A stretch of 64,000 bases of DNA from Microdochium bolleyi (Eukaryota; Ascomycota; Sordariomycetes; Xylariales; Microdochiaceae): positions 2,237,524 to 2,301,523 of the forward strand of contig KQ964245.1 of the NCBI GenBank assembly GCA_001566295.1, in the 5' to 3' direction. Positions 11,266 to 23,600 of this stretch are shown piece by piece (position 1 is the first letter of the stretch; the number at the start of each line of letters is the position of its first letter). Under the pieces are notes generated by a model. The model did not search any database. It worked only from the letters and a program-made list of their open reading frames with translations, and was not told where the DNA came from. The position numbers and the translations under genes were made by a program.

Positions 11266-12861
11266 ATGTCAGAGTCCAAGGAAGCGCCTCCGGCCTACAT
11301 CGGCAGTGAGGGCGGCCTGTCCACCCCCGACCAGGGCCTACCCAGCGGCTGGCTCTACAAGAGCGTCAACATCGGCAAGACGCGCCTCTGGTATGCCTCG
11401 CCCAAGGTCCAGCTCTTCATGGTCGCCATGGTCTGCTTCCTCTGCCCGGGCATGTACAACGCCCTCGGCGGCCTCGGCGGCGGTGGCCAGCTCAACACCC
11501 GCGTCCAGGACAACGCCAGCACCGCCCTCTACTCCGTCTTCGCAGTCGTCGCCTTCTTTGCCGGCACCTTTGCCAACAAGCTGGGCGTCAAGGTCACCCT
11601 CGCCTTCGGTGGCATCGGCTACTGCCTCTACGCCGCCAGCTTCCTCTGCTACAACCACACCCAGAACGAGCCCTTCGTCATCTTTGCCGGCGCTTTCCTC
11701 GGCCTCTGCGCCGGTTTGCTCTGGACTGCTCAGGGCGCCATCATGATGTCGTACCCTCCAGAGAACTCCAAGGGCCGCTACATTTCGTGGTTCTGGATCA
11801 TCTTCAACATGGGTGCTGTTGTTGGTGCCCTCATCCCTCTCGGCCAGAACATCAACAGAACAGAGAACGGCAGTGTCGCCGACGGCACTTACATTGGCTT
11901 CATCATCCTCATGGCTCTTGGCGCCATACTCGCCCTCTTCCTCTGCAATGCCGACAGCGTCATCCGTGACGACGGCTCCAAGGTCATCTTGATGAAGAAC
12001 CCAACCTGGCAGTCCGAATTCATTGGTCTGTGGGAGTGCCTGTACCTCCAGCCATGGGTTGTCGCGCTCTTCCCCATGTTCTTCGCCTCCAACATCTTCT
12101 ACACCTACCAGCAGAACGCTGTCAATGGCCCTCACTTCAACCTGCGCACCCGTGCACTCAACAACCTGCTTTACTGGGCCGCCCAGATCTTCGGCGCCAT
12201 CATCTTTGGCTACGCTCTCGATTTCCACAAGTTCCGCCGCTCCGTTCGTGCCAAGGCCTCGTTTGCCGCCCTCTTTGCTCTCACCATGATCATCTGGGGA
12301 GGTGGCTACGCTTGGCAGAAGAATGCGGCCGACCGCGAGACCACTCTGACTGAGGAGTACGCCGCCAACGCCCAGGACTGGACCAACCCTGCCTACATCG
12401 GCCCCATGTTCCTGTACATCTTTTACGGCTTCTACGATGCCGTCTGGCAGACCGCCATCTACTGGTACATGGGTGCCCTGTCCAACTCTGGCCGCAAGAC
12501 CGCCAACATGGCTGGTTTCTACAAGGGCATCCAGTCCGCCGGTGCCGCCATCTTCTGGCGTCTCAACGGCCTCGGTGTCTCCTACAACGCCCTTTTCGGC
12601 GCCACTGTAAGTCTTTGCCCCTCTCAAACCCTCAAGATCGCACCCGTCACACACACGACCAGCCACTGACTTTCTCCTTTCTCCCGAACACAGTGGGGCG
12701 TCTGCGCTGCATCTCTCCTGATCGCGGCTCCCATCATCTGGATCAAGATCAAGGACACCACCGACATCGAGGAGGATCTCAAGTTCAGCGACGAGAACAT
12801 CGAGGAAGTTCTCCCCGGGACTGTCATCGAGGAGAAGCGGGCAGCACAGACCGGTGTCTAG
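11266..12861 (+). CDS. UNC93-like MFS membrane protein
   Basis: Exons 11266-12606 and 12694-12861 give 502 residues. The intron has GTAAGT, a CTGAC branch site and a CACAG acceptor, and falls at GAT|WGVCAASLL within a membrane helix; reading through would truncate the protein at 467 residues. The product has a short hydrophilic N-terminus (about 40 residues) and some ten to twelve hydrophobic segments, with the early sequence SPKVQLFMVAMVCFLCPGMY typical of fungal UNC-93-like proteins (as in S. pombe C922.05c). Animal UNC93 proteins act as channel-regulatory or trafficking factors; fungal members are uncharacterised and are grouped with MFS transporters, so no substrate is assigned. The C-terminal tail is acidic and cytosolic. 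Confidence 0.9.
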
Positions 12862-13950
12862 ATAGAGGCGCTGTGGGACATCATATTCGATATGGAGGGC
12901 TGTTTTGCCGCCGAGCCGCGCGCGGCTGTGGGAAGTTCATATTTGCGGAGCGCGGCGGGTCTTGGCACCTTGCAGTGGAACAGCGGAGGAAAACGAAACG
13001 AGATCGTATAATGATTCCCAGATCGAGTTTTGACACGAGTGATACCCATAATGGAATAATGAATATCAAGAATATGGGCTGAGCAGCCAGACCCTGATGT
13101 AATGGTGAATCCCTGCAAACCTACTCGTGGCAGCATACGAGGCTGGCTGGCTGGCTGGCTTGAAGGATAGACGGATGCCTTAGAACGCCACTCACGATGC
13201 ACACGCCATCAGTGGTCCTGCTGGAACGCGTCTGGGTGATGTGAGCGGTGGACAACGTCATGGTGGTTCAGACCGTCTCCACCTTGGTCACGCAGGACTC
13301 CGCATCACATGGCAACTCTGGTCTCCAGACTTTGAAAAATCTCAATGGTTTCAATTCTTGTAGCTTTCCTTCTCTTCTCTCCGTTCCATTGGCTTGATTC
13401 GAAAAGGCAATGGTGTATGTGGTTATTTGAAGCCTGTATCCCAGTCCGGCATGTGCCTTTTCCTTGCCTGGGGCGAGGGACGCCGCCCTGCTCCGGTCTA
13501 AGCCTATGCTTCCGTGTTGTCCCAAGTAATGTACGGGCCGCGAGGCTGGATGTAAATCTGGTGCCCCCCAGAAGAATGACCCTCCTGCTACGTAGTGGTA
13601 CAACGAGCATACCAATCGCCAGTGCGACCGTGACATGCTCCTGCCCGCTGGTTATGAGCAGAATGCGGGATGAACACATGCGCAACCCGCCTGTTACTCA
13701 TGACGGTTCATCTCTGAACGCCGGGACCGGAATGCGATATGATGACACAGAGATAAGGAAAGAAAGAGAAATATACACAACGAGCGCCGTAAGCAATAAA
13801 TCCAAGCGTGCTGGAAGACAGAACCGGCCGAACCAGAGAAACAGCAGGGGTATCAGATAGTATGACAAGGAACATGAGGTAAAACAATGAGCGGAAGGAA
13901 AGTGAGAGGCACACGTCGAGCCGCGTTTGCCGATACAGCTGCATAGTCGC
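12862..13950. other. Convergent intergenic region with GGCT microsatellite
   Basis: This lies between the 3' ends of the plus-strand UNC93-like gene and the minus-strand Ras exchange factor. It holds five tandem GGCT units at 13141-13160. Open frames here have no recognisable domains and no gene is called. Confidence 0.6.
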
Positions 13951-16900
13951 CTATGACGCGGTGCCAGCGTTTTGGTGTTGGTTTCGTGAAAGCCATCTGG
14001 TGCCAAGGAAGTCCGACCTGGGCGCCGTGACGGTGTTGGCGGTTGACCCTTCCGCCGTCACACGTGTCGTGGTATCGCGAGGCTCCAGCAGCAGGCTTTT
14101 GCGATAGTAGGCCACCTGAACGTTGCTCTGGTCGGACTCCTTGAGTCTGTCTACTTGCGCACGAAGCCAGTCCTGGATGTCTGGGACTTCGTTGAGGCGG
14201 TAGGGAATCTGGAAGCGCTGGAGCTCGCCAATGATGCGGGCGGTGCGCATATGCTTGTCGTAGTTGACAACAGTCAAGCCGCGATCTTCGGTATCAACTC
14301 CAGGCAGCTGCTTGGTCGCAGGGTTGCCGATGTCAACGAAGGTGAGATCGGTCAAGAACATGCCGAGGAAGGGAAGACAAGGCGGTACGTGGCCCTGGAG
14401 GCGTGCCCGCAGCACCTTATTGTTGTTCGCAGGCTCAACAATGCCTTGAAGTTTCTTGAGCATTTCGCGTCGCTTTACGCTAAGAAGATCCCAAGTCTTG
14501 CGTAGTCGAATGATGATGGAACTGTTCAAGCTGCATATGATGGCCATCAGTCCATCATAGTTGTTCAGTTCAAAACAGTGGTTTGCGATTTTGATCCACT
14601 GTTTGATGACAGCCGCACGCTTCTTGACTTCTGGGTGCTGAAGAATAGTCTCAGCCACAAGGTTGGAAAGATCTGTCGAGAAGCCCGACATGGATTTGAC
14701 GTTGGGAGAATCAATGCCTCCCTTTTTCATCCACTGGGATCCTAGGAGCTCGTCCGGCAGAATAGCACAAAAGATGTTCATCTGTTTCAATGTGATCTGA
14801 CGAGCGATCTCGAGCGGCTCGAGATCAAGGATCGAGGGTAGTTGGCCGCCCGCCTTCCAGTTGTTCAACAGGCTCAACTGACTTCGCGACACCACAGGGT
14901 TGGGTAGAGGCGTGTCGGGGGGCATGTATTGCGAGATTGATGTGCTGGTCTTCCCCATGGACGATACCAATCGAGGCACCAGCGCACCATCTGCGGTAGC
15001 AACCTTAGTGGCAAGCTCGGCTAGCCGCTTACCAGCTGCGGGCAGAACGGAGCTCAGCTTCGCCTCAGCGAAATCCTGAATGACCGGCAATGCCGAATGA
15101 TCAGATGCGTATCTCCAGTGCGACTCCAGCCACCCTTTGAAGATGTTGTACACGCGAAGCCTAACTGGATTCGCGATGTGAGGCGTCTCCTCGACATAAT
15201 CAAACCTCTCGATAAGCGCCTCCGCAAATTTGAGGGGTGTGCAGAACATGCGGAACGTCAAGTAGAATGTGGAGACGAAGGCAGCATCTGGCGTGGATTC
15301 GTGAGCGGTCAAGCGCTCTACAAGAGCAGGAAGGGAGCCTGCTGTGACCTGTCCCTCCTTGTTGAACATGAGTTCGTGCGCGAAAGTCTTCTCCATCAGT
15401 CGCGTTTCAACGTCGTCTACTTCCTCACTGGCATTGGAACTGGCCGCCGCACTCAGGTCTGACAAGGATGGCTGAGGCTTAGGAGCAAGGTTGATGTCTG
15501 GCGTTGTCGCGCGTGTGGAAGATTCGGAGACGAGGCTGACCTCAGAGTCGCGACTGAGGTATGTACTATTGGTGCCGGAGCTGGAGGCGGTGAATGTGTC
15601 GGAGCGGAATGAGCTGTGGCCTTCAGTCTCAAGAGATTCGTCTGCGCTGGCACTGCGATGCTCATCTGGCAAAGATGTGGTGACAAGCCTGGGAAGTGGT
15701 GGGAGGCTCTGTCGACTGAGTGTCGAAGGAGCCACTTGCTCGGCTTCCTCGTGTGCTCCAACTATGTCCAAAGAAGTCGACTCGGCAGAAGCACCTGGAG
15801 AAGCCATCTCTGTCTCTGCGGGAATCTCTGGCAGAGGCTTCTCCGTCGCCGCCGCTGCTGAGCGCGACAATGTCGACACCGTATCGCTGACCGAATCGCA
15901 GGTGCGCGATTCAGCCACGCTGGCATTTCCAGCCGTGCTTGGACGGCTCCTGCTCTCATAGAGAGAGTTCAGCTCGTCAAGATCAATGTCAAGAATGCTT
16001 TGGTAGTCCACCGGCTCCATGCTGACTTCGAAGTCGCCGATTCTCTCGATGGCCCACTTCGTTTTCGCCACGCATTCGCCAGCTGCTTTGACACAGCTGG
16101 TGGCAGCATAGAGGAGATGGGAATTGTCTTGGGCGACAATGATGTCCTCGCTGTCTGGTCCACTATGCTGGAGGATCATTTGTGCTGAGTAGACAAGATC
16201 TTTAATGCGATCCAGCATTGACTCGCAAGCTTGCTCCAGTGAGTCGGACACACGCGGGTTGTGTTCCAGGACAGCGTGAACGACTGCAACCAACTGTACA
16301 CCAGATGTTGCAGACTGCTTGATAGCCAGGGCAAGTTCGGGGCGCGACTGGGACTGCAAATGCAACCGTCCGATGAATGATCCCAGATATGATAGGAATG
16401 TGTCGTGATTTGTGTTGAGACGCTCCGATATAAGGTTCTGAGATTCGCCAGAGCCCGAGAGTCCGGCCAATGACACTCTGTGGGAGATACTCGCGGACGC
16501 ACGGCTGCCAGGACGGTGCTGGGTAGATGGCGTGTAACGGCCGCCAAATTGTGCGACCGAACGCAGGGAGGACATTCGCCTGTGGTGTGTGTGAATATCG
16601 CCCTGACTTGGAGTGGCAGTTTGCTCTTGACATGTGCTTTCGTCACGATCGAGAGGTTCCGTAGCGTTCTGTGCAACACCATGAGACTCTGGGAAGCTCG
16701 AAATGTCTGCTGGCGGTGTCGGCGGGACTGCTGATTCTTCGACAACTGTTGCCATGACCGTGACGGCAGGGGTGACTCGGGAGCGACGATCATCTTCCAG
16801 CAGGTCGAGAAACCACACGCCTTTGAGGACAATCTTGAATGCCCTCAGAATCATTTCGTCTATCATGTCGTTGACATGCTCGTCCCCGGGTGACAACTCG

Positions 16901-17665
16901 CCCAGCATTTCCTGAAGAGCCTTGGCCGTCTTGACTAGCGAGGAGAGCTCAGACAGAAGCGATTTCCGCCCGCGACGCAGAATTTCGCTTCTCTGAATGA
17001 CAGGCGACTCGCGTGTCAAAGAGTGTGTACGCTCCTGCAAGATAGCTTGGTCAGAATGTCGCCATCGCGTGGAAGTTTAGAAGCACCGATATGCTACTTA
17101 CAAGAAGACATCGTACGCCAGCGATTATCCCTTTCATGAACTCCTGGTTCCCAAAGATGTCCTGGTCATTTGTTGCAGTGCTCCTGAGCAAGTCCCAAAA
17201 GTTGAGTAAAGCATTGAGGAGATTGCGCATCTCCTCGGGGTTGTACGCCTCGCAATAATTTGTCGGGAGCCAGCCTCGCGCACCATTAAGAAGCAAAGTC
17301 CCGTCGGCCCAGCCATTTGTGTGTATGGAGTGCACCAAGACCACATCTCCCTCGTTCAACGGCAACGTGACAGTCGAGTCACTCATGGCGCATGATGGGT
17401 TGAACGGATAGAATGCCCTCAAGAAATTGTGGAAGACGGGCTGCATCGGCTGCAAGGGTGGCACAAGGACTTCCTGCGATGTACTGGGTGTTGTCGGGGG
17501 TGTGGTTCGTTGTTGTGGTGTAGGATATGCCGAGCTGACATTGTCGACATAGTGGCTCTGATCGGATCCATCGTCGTCCACGAAGCCATCGTGGCTGTGA
17601 GCCTTTTGTATGGCGAGCGGCGCCACCTGGAGGCTTGCGCGCATGCTTTGGTCGCCCAGCATCAT
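13951..17665 (-). CDS. CDC25: SH3-containing Ras guanine nucleotide exchange factor, CDC25/SOS type
   Basis: Exons 17665-17102 and 17034-13951 (minus strand) encode 1215 residues. The intron has GTAAGT and a TTGCAG acceptor, phase 0, joining GVRCLL to ERTHSLTRE. Domains in order: a short disordered N-terminus; an SH3 domain at about 85-145 (ALYPF variant AFYPFNPS, LNEGDVVLV, GWADG, GWLPTNYCE); a central helical region; a Ser/Thr-rich linker at about 550-720; the Ras exchanger motif (REM) from about 730; and the catalytic CDC25 homology domain at about 920-1160, with DPLEIARQ-like DLEPLEIARQITL, NHCFELNNYDGLMAI and PCLPFLGMFLTDLTF. It would load GTP onto Ras at the membrane, upstream of cAMP/PKA and MAPK signalling. 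It is the canonical fungal architecture and appears intact. Its upstream region is an exceptionally long gene-free block. Confidence 0.95.
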
Positions 17666-20600
17666 GCTTGGTGATATAAAACCGTGCTTGCAAAATCATG
17701 AGCCGCGCGATCGGGCGGCAGGCTGGCTCAGTTCGATGATCCCGCGATTGAATTATCCATTGAACGAGAATGTGTGATCCAGGATTTTTCGAGGTACTGT
17801 TTAGGTTGGTCGTCACTTGGGACGATGATACTTTCCTTTGAACGAGCCGAAATCTGTTGTCAAGACTGGCTTGGTCAATGGCAAATTCTAAGGAGGCGTA
17901 TGACGTGTCGAAGCTGGTGTGGGCGGGGGGGTCAGTGATGGAAGCTCTGGGCACGAAAGAGGCAACGGTGTTGTTGTTGTTTGTTGTTGTCGCAGTCTTG
18001 GAAGCGCCTATGGATAGTAAGACACGACACCTGAGTGGTTGAGGCGGTTGGAATGAAGGGAGCCAAGAGCTGGCATCGCACTCGCGATTTGGTGCAGTGG
18101 TGGAGTAGGTATTGGGTAAAAGAAGCCCAGGAATGCCAGAGGTCACTGGGTGCGCGTGTCATCCGCTACAAGTGAACTCTTGCCTGCAGGCTCGACAGGG
18201 GAAACCCTGGTCGGTGGCCAGCGACCTCTTCTACAGCAGTTGACACCGGAGCAGCAGTGATCCAGCCTGCGTTGCGTCCAGGGTTGAGCGTCGAGAGGAG
18301 ATGTGACAGGTGGTGTGGAGTCATGGAAGTTGGACTGTCGCATACCTGTGTGGGAGGGTTTCTGGACTGCAGCTTGGCGGGGGCGTCAGTCAGTCACAGA
18401 GGTCGTTTTGTTCCCCAGGGCTCGTCAGTCATAAGAACGAGGGTAGTCGTCGTTTCGTCTTGATCGTCGTCGTCGAGCCTGTTTCCCGAGAGAGTTGTCG
18501 TCTGAGCCGAAAGGAGGCCCGTGAAAGCCCAGAGTTGGCCTTTGAAGACGAGATAGGAGACGAGGGGGCGAGGAACAGCGGGCGGACAAGGTGGTAATGT
18601 TATTCTGGAAATCAGGGTTCTTCCAGGCACGAACGAACCTCGTCGAGTCCCGGCCGTGGGGGACGACCAGTTGAGCTAAGCTCCTAGCTTGAAGTCGGCC
18701 GGGACTAGCGGTGCCCGGGAAATGGAGTCGCTGAGAAATGAGTGACGACTAGGCCTAAGTCTTGGAGCGTCGAGTGGGCTTCTGGCGAGCGCCGCGAATC
18801 TCGAGGGCTCGAACTGTCTTGTCGTTGGCCTAAGCTCGCAGCTGCGGGTGATTCTTCGTCGTAATTGTTGCACTCTTGACGTGCTTGCTCGAGCTGGACG
18901 CGACAGAAGAAGCACCAAAGGCACGGAGTCTGGTGGCAGAGGAGGACGAGAGGACAGGCAGAGGGCCGGCAGGGGGTCATGCGAGGACGGGCGGATGCAG
19001 AGACCACGAGCCGGAGGGTAGGAGCATAGAACGCTGACGACTGGGGGCCTGATGCTCGACGGCAGGGTGTGATGGCATGCCGGGCGGGCGCGGGTGGGAT
19101 CAACGAGGCGAGGCAGGGATGGTGGGAGCTCCCTGGTCGTGGCGGACGACGGGGAGGCAACAGAGGAGATCGAGACTCGAGAGCGCTCTACTGCACGGAG
19201 GATGTACCTACAGTCCTCCGAATGGAGTCGCTCCGTTCAGGGAGTCGGGTGCTCAAGTGCCCCGCTGTTGGGCGCGCAGGCCGAGAGCGGTGCAGGTGGG
19301 AACACGCTGGATCCAATCACGCCCCCCCGGTGCGCCCAAATGGGGGAGGCAGGGCAGGAGCCCCTGGGGGCCGAGGGGGCATGGGCAGAGTCGAGTCAAG
19401 GGGCGTGGCTTCCTCGCCAGTGCGCAAAAGAACCCCCGTCCAGCTCCAGACGTCAACCTTGAGGTCATCTTCGTGTTCCTGCATCGGCTTGTGACAGCTC
19501 TGCAGCGCGCCGGCCGCCACCCCAGGTCACATCCATCACATCACACCGCAGCAAGTGGCAATCCCAAGGTTTGCGTGCTGCAGCGCCGCATCGACACTAC
19601 TGGCTCTCTCTCTCTAAGCCCTTCACCATCACTGGGCAGCACATCCACTCAAAGACTGGCCTGAGCCCTCGCGTCTCGTCCAGCGGCCGTGGTGCCAAGA
19701 GAGCAGCAAGCCGTTGCCGAGCAAGGGTCCATCCAGCACGGCTTCCTGGCGGTCGTTGGGGTGTGACAAGAACGAACAACCTAGATCCTGGTCGTTCAGC
19801 GCCAGAGTCGAGTCGACCCGATGAGGGTCACACTCGACTCACTTTACTGGAGATTGAGTCTGCAACGTCGATCAAGCCATCACCAAGCCACAGCGAGCAC
19901 CGTTTGATCTCTACTGGAAGAGGCGCGGCCTTCCGAGTTCATCTCTCGCATCTAGTGTGACCCTTGTGGCGCTACGTACTGTGCTACTGCGTATGCTGCA
20001 CTCAATTCCACGGTGCCGGCGTTCGGAAGCTCTGTCCTCTTGCGGACACGGAATCTCGTCCCTGCAGACGCTCCTCCGTCTCTGCCGTTGCGAGGCCGAC
20101 TTCATACCTGCACGCTGGTCTGCAGCAATATCCATCTCGGCCATTCCCGCGCGAATTGCCAAGATCTGCGGTCAGCCACACTGTCCATCTCATTCGCACT
20201 CGTCCTCACGCGTCGCATTGGGCGGACGCGCCCAGCAGTCCGACATCACAGGCTGCACCGGTGTCTGACGTTGTACTCGTGCCAATCTTCTCAACGACCC
20301 GTATGTGCTGGTCATGCGCAGGTAGTCGAGTGGTCACAATCGATGTGCTGCACAGACTCTCCATGGGAGCTCGACCTGCTTTGGCGGCTAAGATGGCTAA
20401 GATTTAGACACGGAATTGCGGATTTCCCAAAGCAGCCAACCCAGTCGCTTCGGCCATAATGATCGGCACATGGTGCTTCCGTCCTTCTTTACATCACTTA
20501 AAACCGTTTTCGTACGTCGGCAATTGGCTGGAGTCAAAACAGGACGACAAGGATGGTCAGTGTCGACCCGAATGCAGAAATGTTGTGCCGAGTCTGGCTA

Positions 20601-23600
20601 TGACAATGGAGGAGGGTGTGATCACTTCTTGGAGCTAATCATGATGAGCTGACGCACTGCATCAATGAGGAACCGCAACCCTGGCACTTGTAGCGATGTG
20701 ACGGAGGACTACGAAGGACGTGGCAGACTGAACAGACACCAACAAGCGCCAGCTAGCCAGTGAGCAGGACGACGGCTCACGCCCTTCGCAGCTGCCCTTT
20801 CCAGCATTATCATATCGCCAGGGATACCAACCGTGATTATGATCACCCATTCCTTTGCCGGACTGAGACAATCCTGTCAGCGGGAATCCTCCGTTGCACC
20901 TGAATCATTGGATGCCAGCCTTGACCTCGATCTTGATGCAAAGGGCGGCGGCAGGATCTGGTGACTGCAGCGCGGGTAAATCCGCTGCATCTATTAGTGT
21001 TGATTGGGCATGTGCATATACTACAGTCTCCGTATTCAAAGTCTGGCACTAGGGGCCAGTGTACCCGACATAGTGTGTCACCTCATCCTGAAGCGCGTGG
21101 CTATCACGCGATTCCGCGCATGCGACCACGAAACGACTAGTATGGCGTAATGACACCGGCTACCCCTCCAGGTCTTCTCAATAACTGCGACGACCATGTC
21201 AATTTGACCACGTTCGTCGCCGCGTCAGCGGGACAAGGAAGTATGTATTATGTAACTGCTTGCTGGCGACCGCCCTTGTCTGTGTGTTGCGATATCATAG
21301 CTGGAGACAAATCCAGACGATCTGCGCATACGCAAAGGCGCAGCCCTATGGTAGTCTGGTAAGCAAGAGACCAGTTCTTCTTGAGCGTGCCGAGCGGCGT
21401 GCCGTCGAGCGAGCCGTACCTGCATGACGTGGGCATGTCCACCTAAGTGCTTCAGCTAATGCAGATTAAAGAAGCGACCACTGGCGATCCCGACTGCCCG
21501 GCTTTTGGGCTGTACGCTAAGCGGGACGGATGCGCTGCTACTGCATGGTTCCATGTCGCTCGATGGAGCTTTGGGGCGCTATCGCCATCGCTCAACCGGG
21601 AGGCCGCGTGTGAAGTGCCTCGGCGCATTCTCCAGGACTCGATTCTCGTGTACCACTGGTTTCCAGGCACATGTGGTTTTCAGCAACCAGGGCTCGACGG
21701 AGATGCCAATGCACCAAGCGGCTGGCACGTTGGCGGCTCTGAAGCAAGCTCGAGCTTCAACTTTGAGACACGAGAAGACGGCCAGAATTCTACGTCGACT
21801 TTGAGGATCGGATCGCTGATCGGATCGTCAGAGCAGGCGGCAGAAGTGATGTACGGCGGGGAGCCGTCGACGAGTCTAGACTCCATTGTGAGGATGCGAC
21901 GAATCCACTTGCGACTGGCTCACGGCCAACGTCCGCAGTTCGGGGCACATCACACCATCCGTGCGCACGAATGCTTGCATTGTTGCCAGCAGCCTGGTGC
22001 TGCACCTCGACGCGGTCCACGCCGTCGGGACCTTCCGACCGACAAGAAATCATGTCTGTGCGCACGGGGAAGCGTTACCGTTGCCCGCCCGCTCCCGTCA
22101 CACATAATACTCTGTGGTTGACGGAGCAGCTCCTCAAAAGTCGACCAATCGCGCACGCACGTACCTGGCATGCATTCGCGGAACAAGCACTGTAGGCAGC
22201 GGTGGTGCACGAGCCTGGCTTACAGAATCTTTTTTTCTTTTCCTTCTCTAGCCCATCTCCTGGTCATTGCGGCTGGACCTTGATACAGGACGGCACACCG
22301 TATCTGGTGTCCCTGTCGACCCCCGTGCTGTTCTTGCGTGCTCAGAATACGCACGAGAGCTGGGATTGGGCCGGTGCAGACATTGCACCGTGAGGACAGC
22401 TCCATCCAAACCCCACGGGCCGGAGTGAGCAATTGTCGTTCAGACTCGGCAGCACGAGGCGACGCCCCGAGCCAGTGGCTGCATGGCCTAAAGCAGGTGA
22501 AGAAGGTGATGAACAATCGCACTGTTTCCGCCATGGTGGTGACGGTCCGCGGCCGCCGCATTGTTTAGATGGCCCACAGGGCTCGGAGCAGTTCAGAAAA
22601 CTCGGTGCACGACGGGGCTCCCAGCGGCTTTGTTGACATCCTGCTGAGCAACCCGGAGGCCGTGGCCAGGCGGGCTGACTCGTGACTAGCACAGGGTCCA
22701 AAGACCATGATCATGATAGGTTGCCAACAAGGGCAACATACTCGCTGCTCCCTTGCCCTGCCAGTACCAACCACCAGGTGCCTCGCGCGGTCACACAAAC
22801 ACTATGGCTCTGCCGTGCCGAGCACACCACTCCTGATCCATCCGAGGCAACGATTGAACCGCCACACCACGGGTATCTAAGGCGGATCTTACCGCCTGTT
22901 GAATAGACGGCGGCACATAAAGTTTCCAGCCGTGCGGGAGCCAGTGCGCCGCGCCGCTAGCAGGACCTCGGAGAGTCGGAGCCAGGGGAGTGCGTCTTCC
23001 GGCACGCCGGAGGCAAGTCCGCGCGCAATCCTGCGTGCGCCGCCGTCCCGTGGCACGGAAACGAGCCTTGCTGGTCCAGGGAAGAGAGACGGCTGAGTAA
23101 AAAGTCAAAGGAGCGCACTAGCTCTGGCCCCGGCTGGCCACCCCGAAGGGCAACACAGCTCGCACAGTTGCTCCATTACGGGGGAAACTTGAGATTCGGG
23201 ATGCATGACCAGGCGCTGATCCGTCTCGCTGCCCTCGGCTCAAGCGAAGAGACCAGGATGGACGGAGCAGCGCAGCGCTAGGCGATCCAGGAAGGCATCA
23301 CGGAGCCTGATCCTTGAGTAATCACGTCCTTTGGTGATGGCTGAGGTTTCGTTGCTTTTTCCTTCAACCATGGAACAAGGATCTTCCACGCCTCGCCCCG
23401 TTCCTGATCACCGTTGTCATTCCGCCACACTGGTTCCAGCAAAGGGACATGATCGGTCACATGACAGACCCTGAAGGCGACGAGGAGCAAGGTACCACCA
23501 ACAGGCTGCAAATTCACTCCCATGGCGCGCAAAATCATGCTTGAGTCGCCACAGGGACGGGCGGGGAAGCGTTCCTGGTATTGGGCCGCTGTCGAAGATT

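Noticed and set aside
11338..12666. 442-codon ORF antisense to the UNC93-like gene
   Set aside because: Antisense shadow; acidic Gly/Val/Glu-rich translation typical of the reverse of GC-biased membrane-protein codons.
21447..22121. 224-codon plus-strand ORF in the gene-free block
   Set aside because: Starts at GTG, no domain, and composition looks noncoding.
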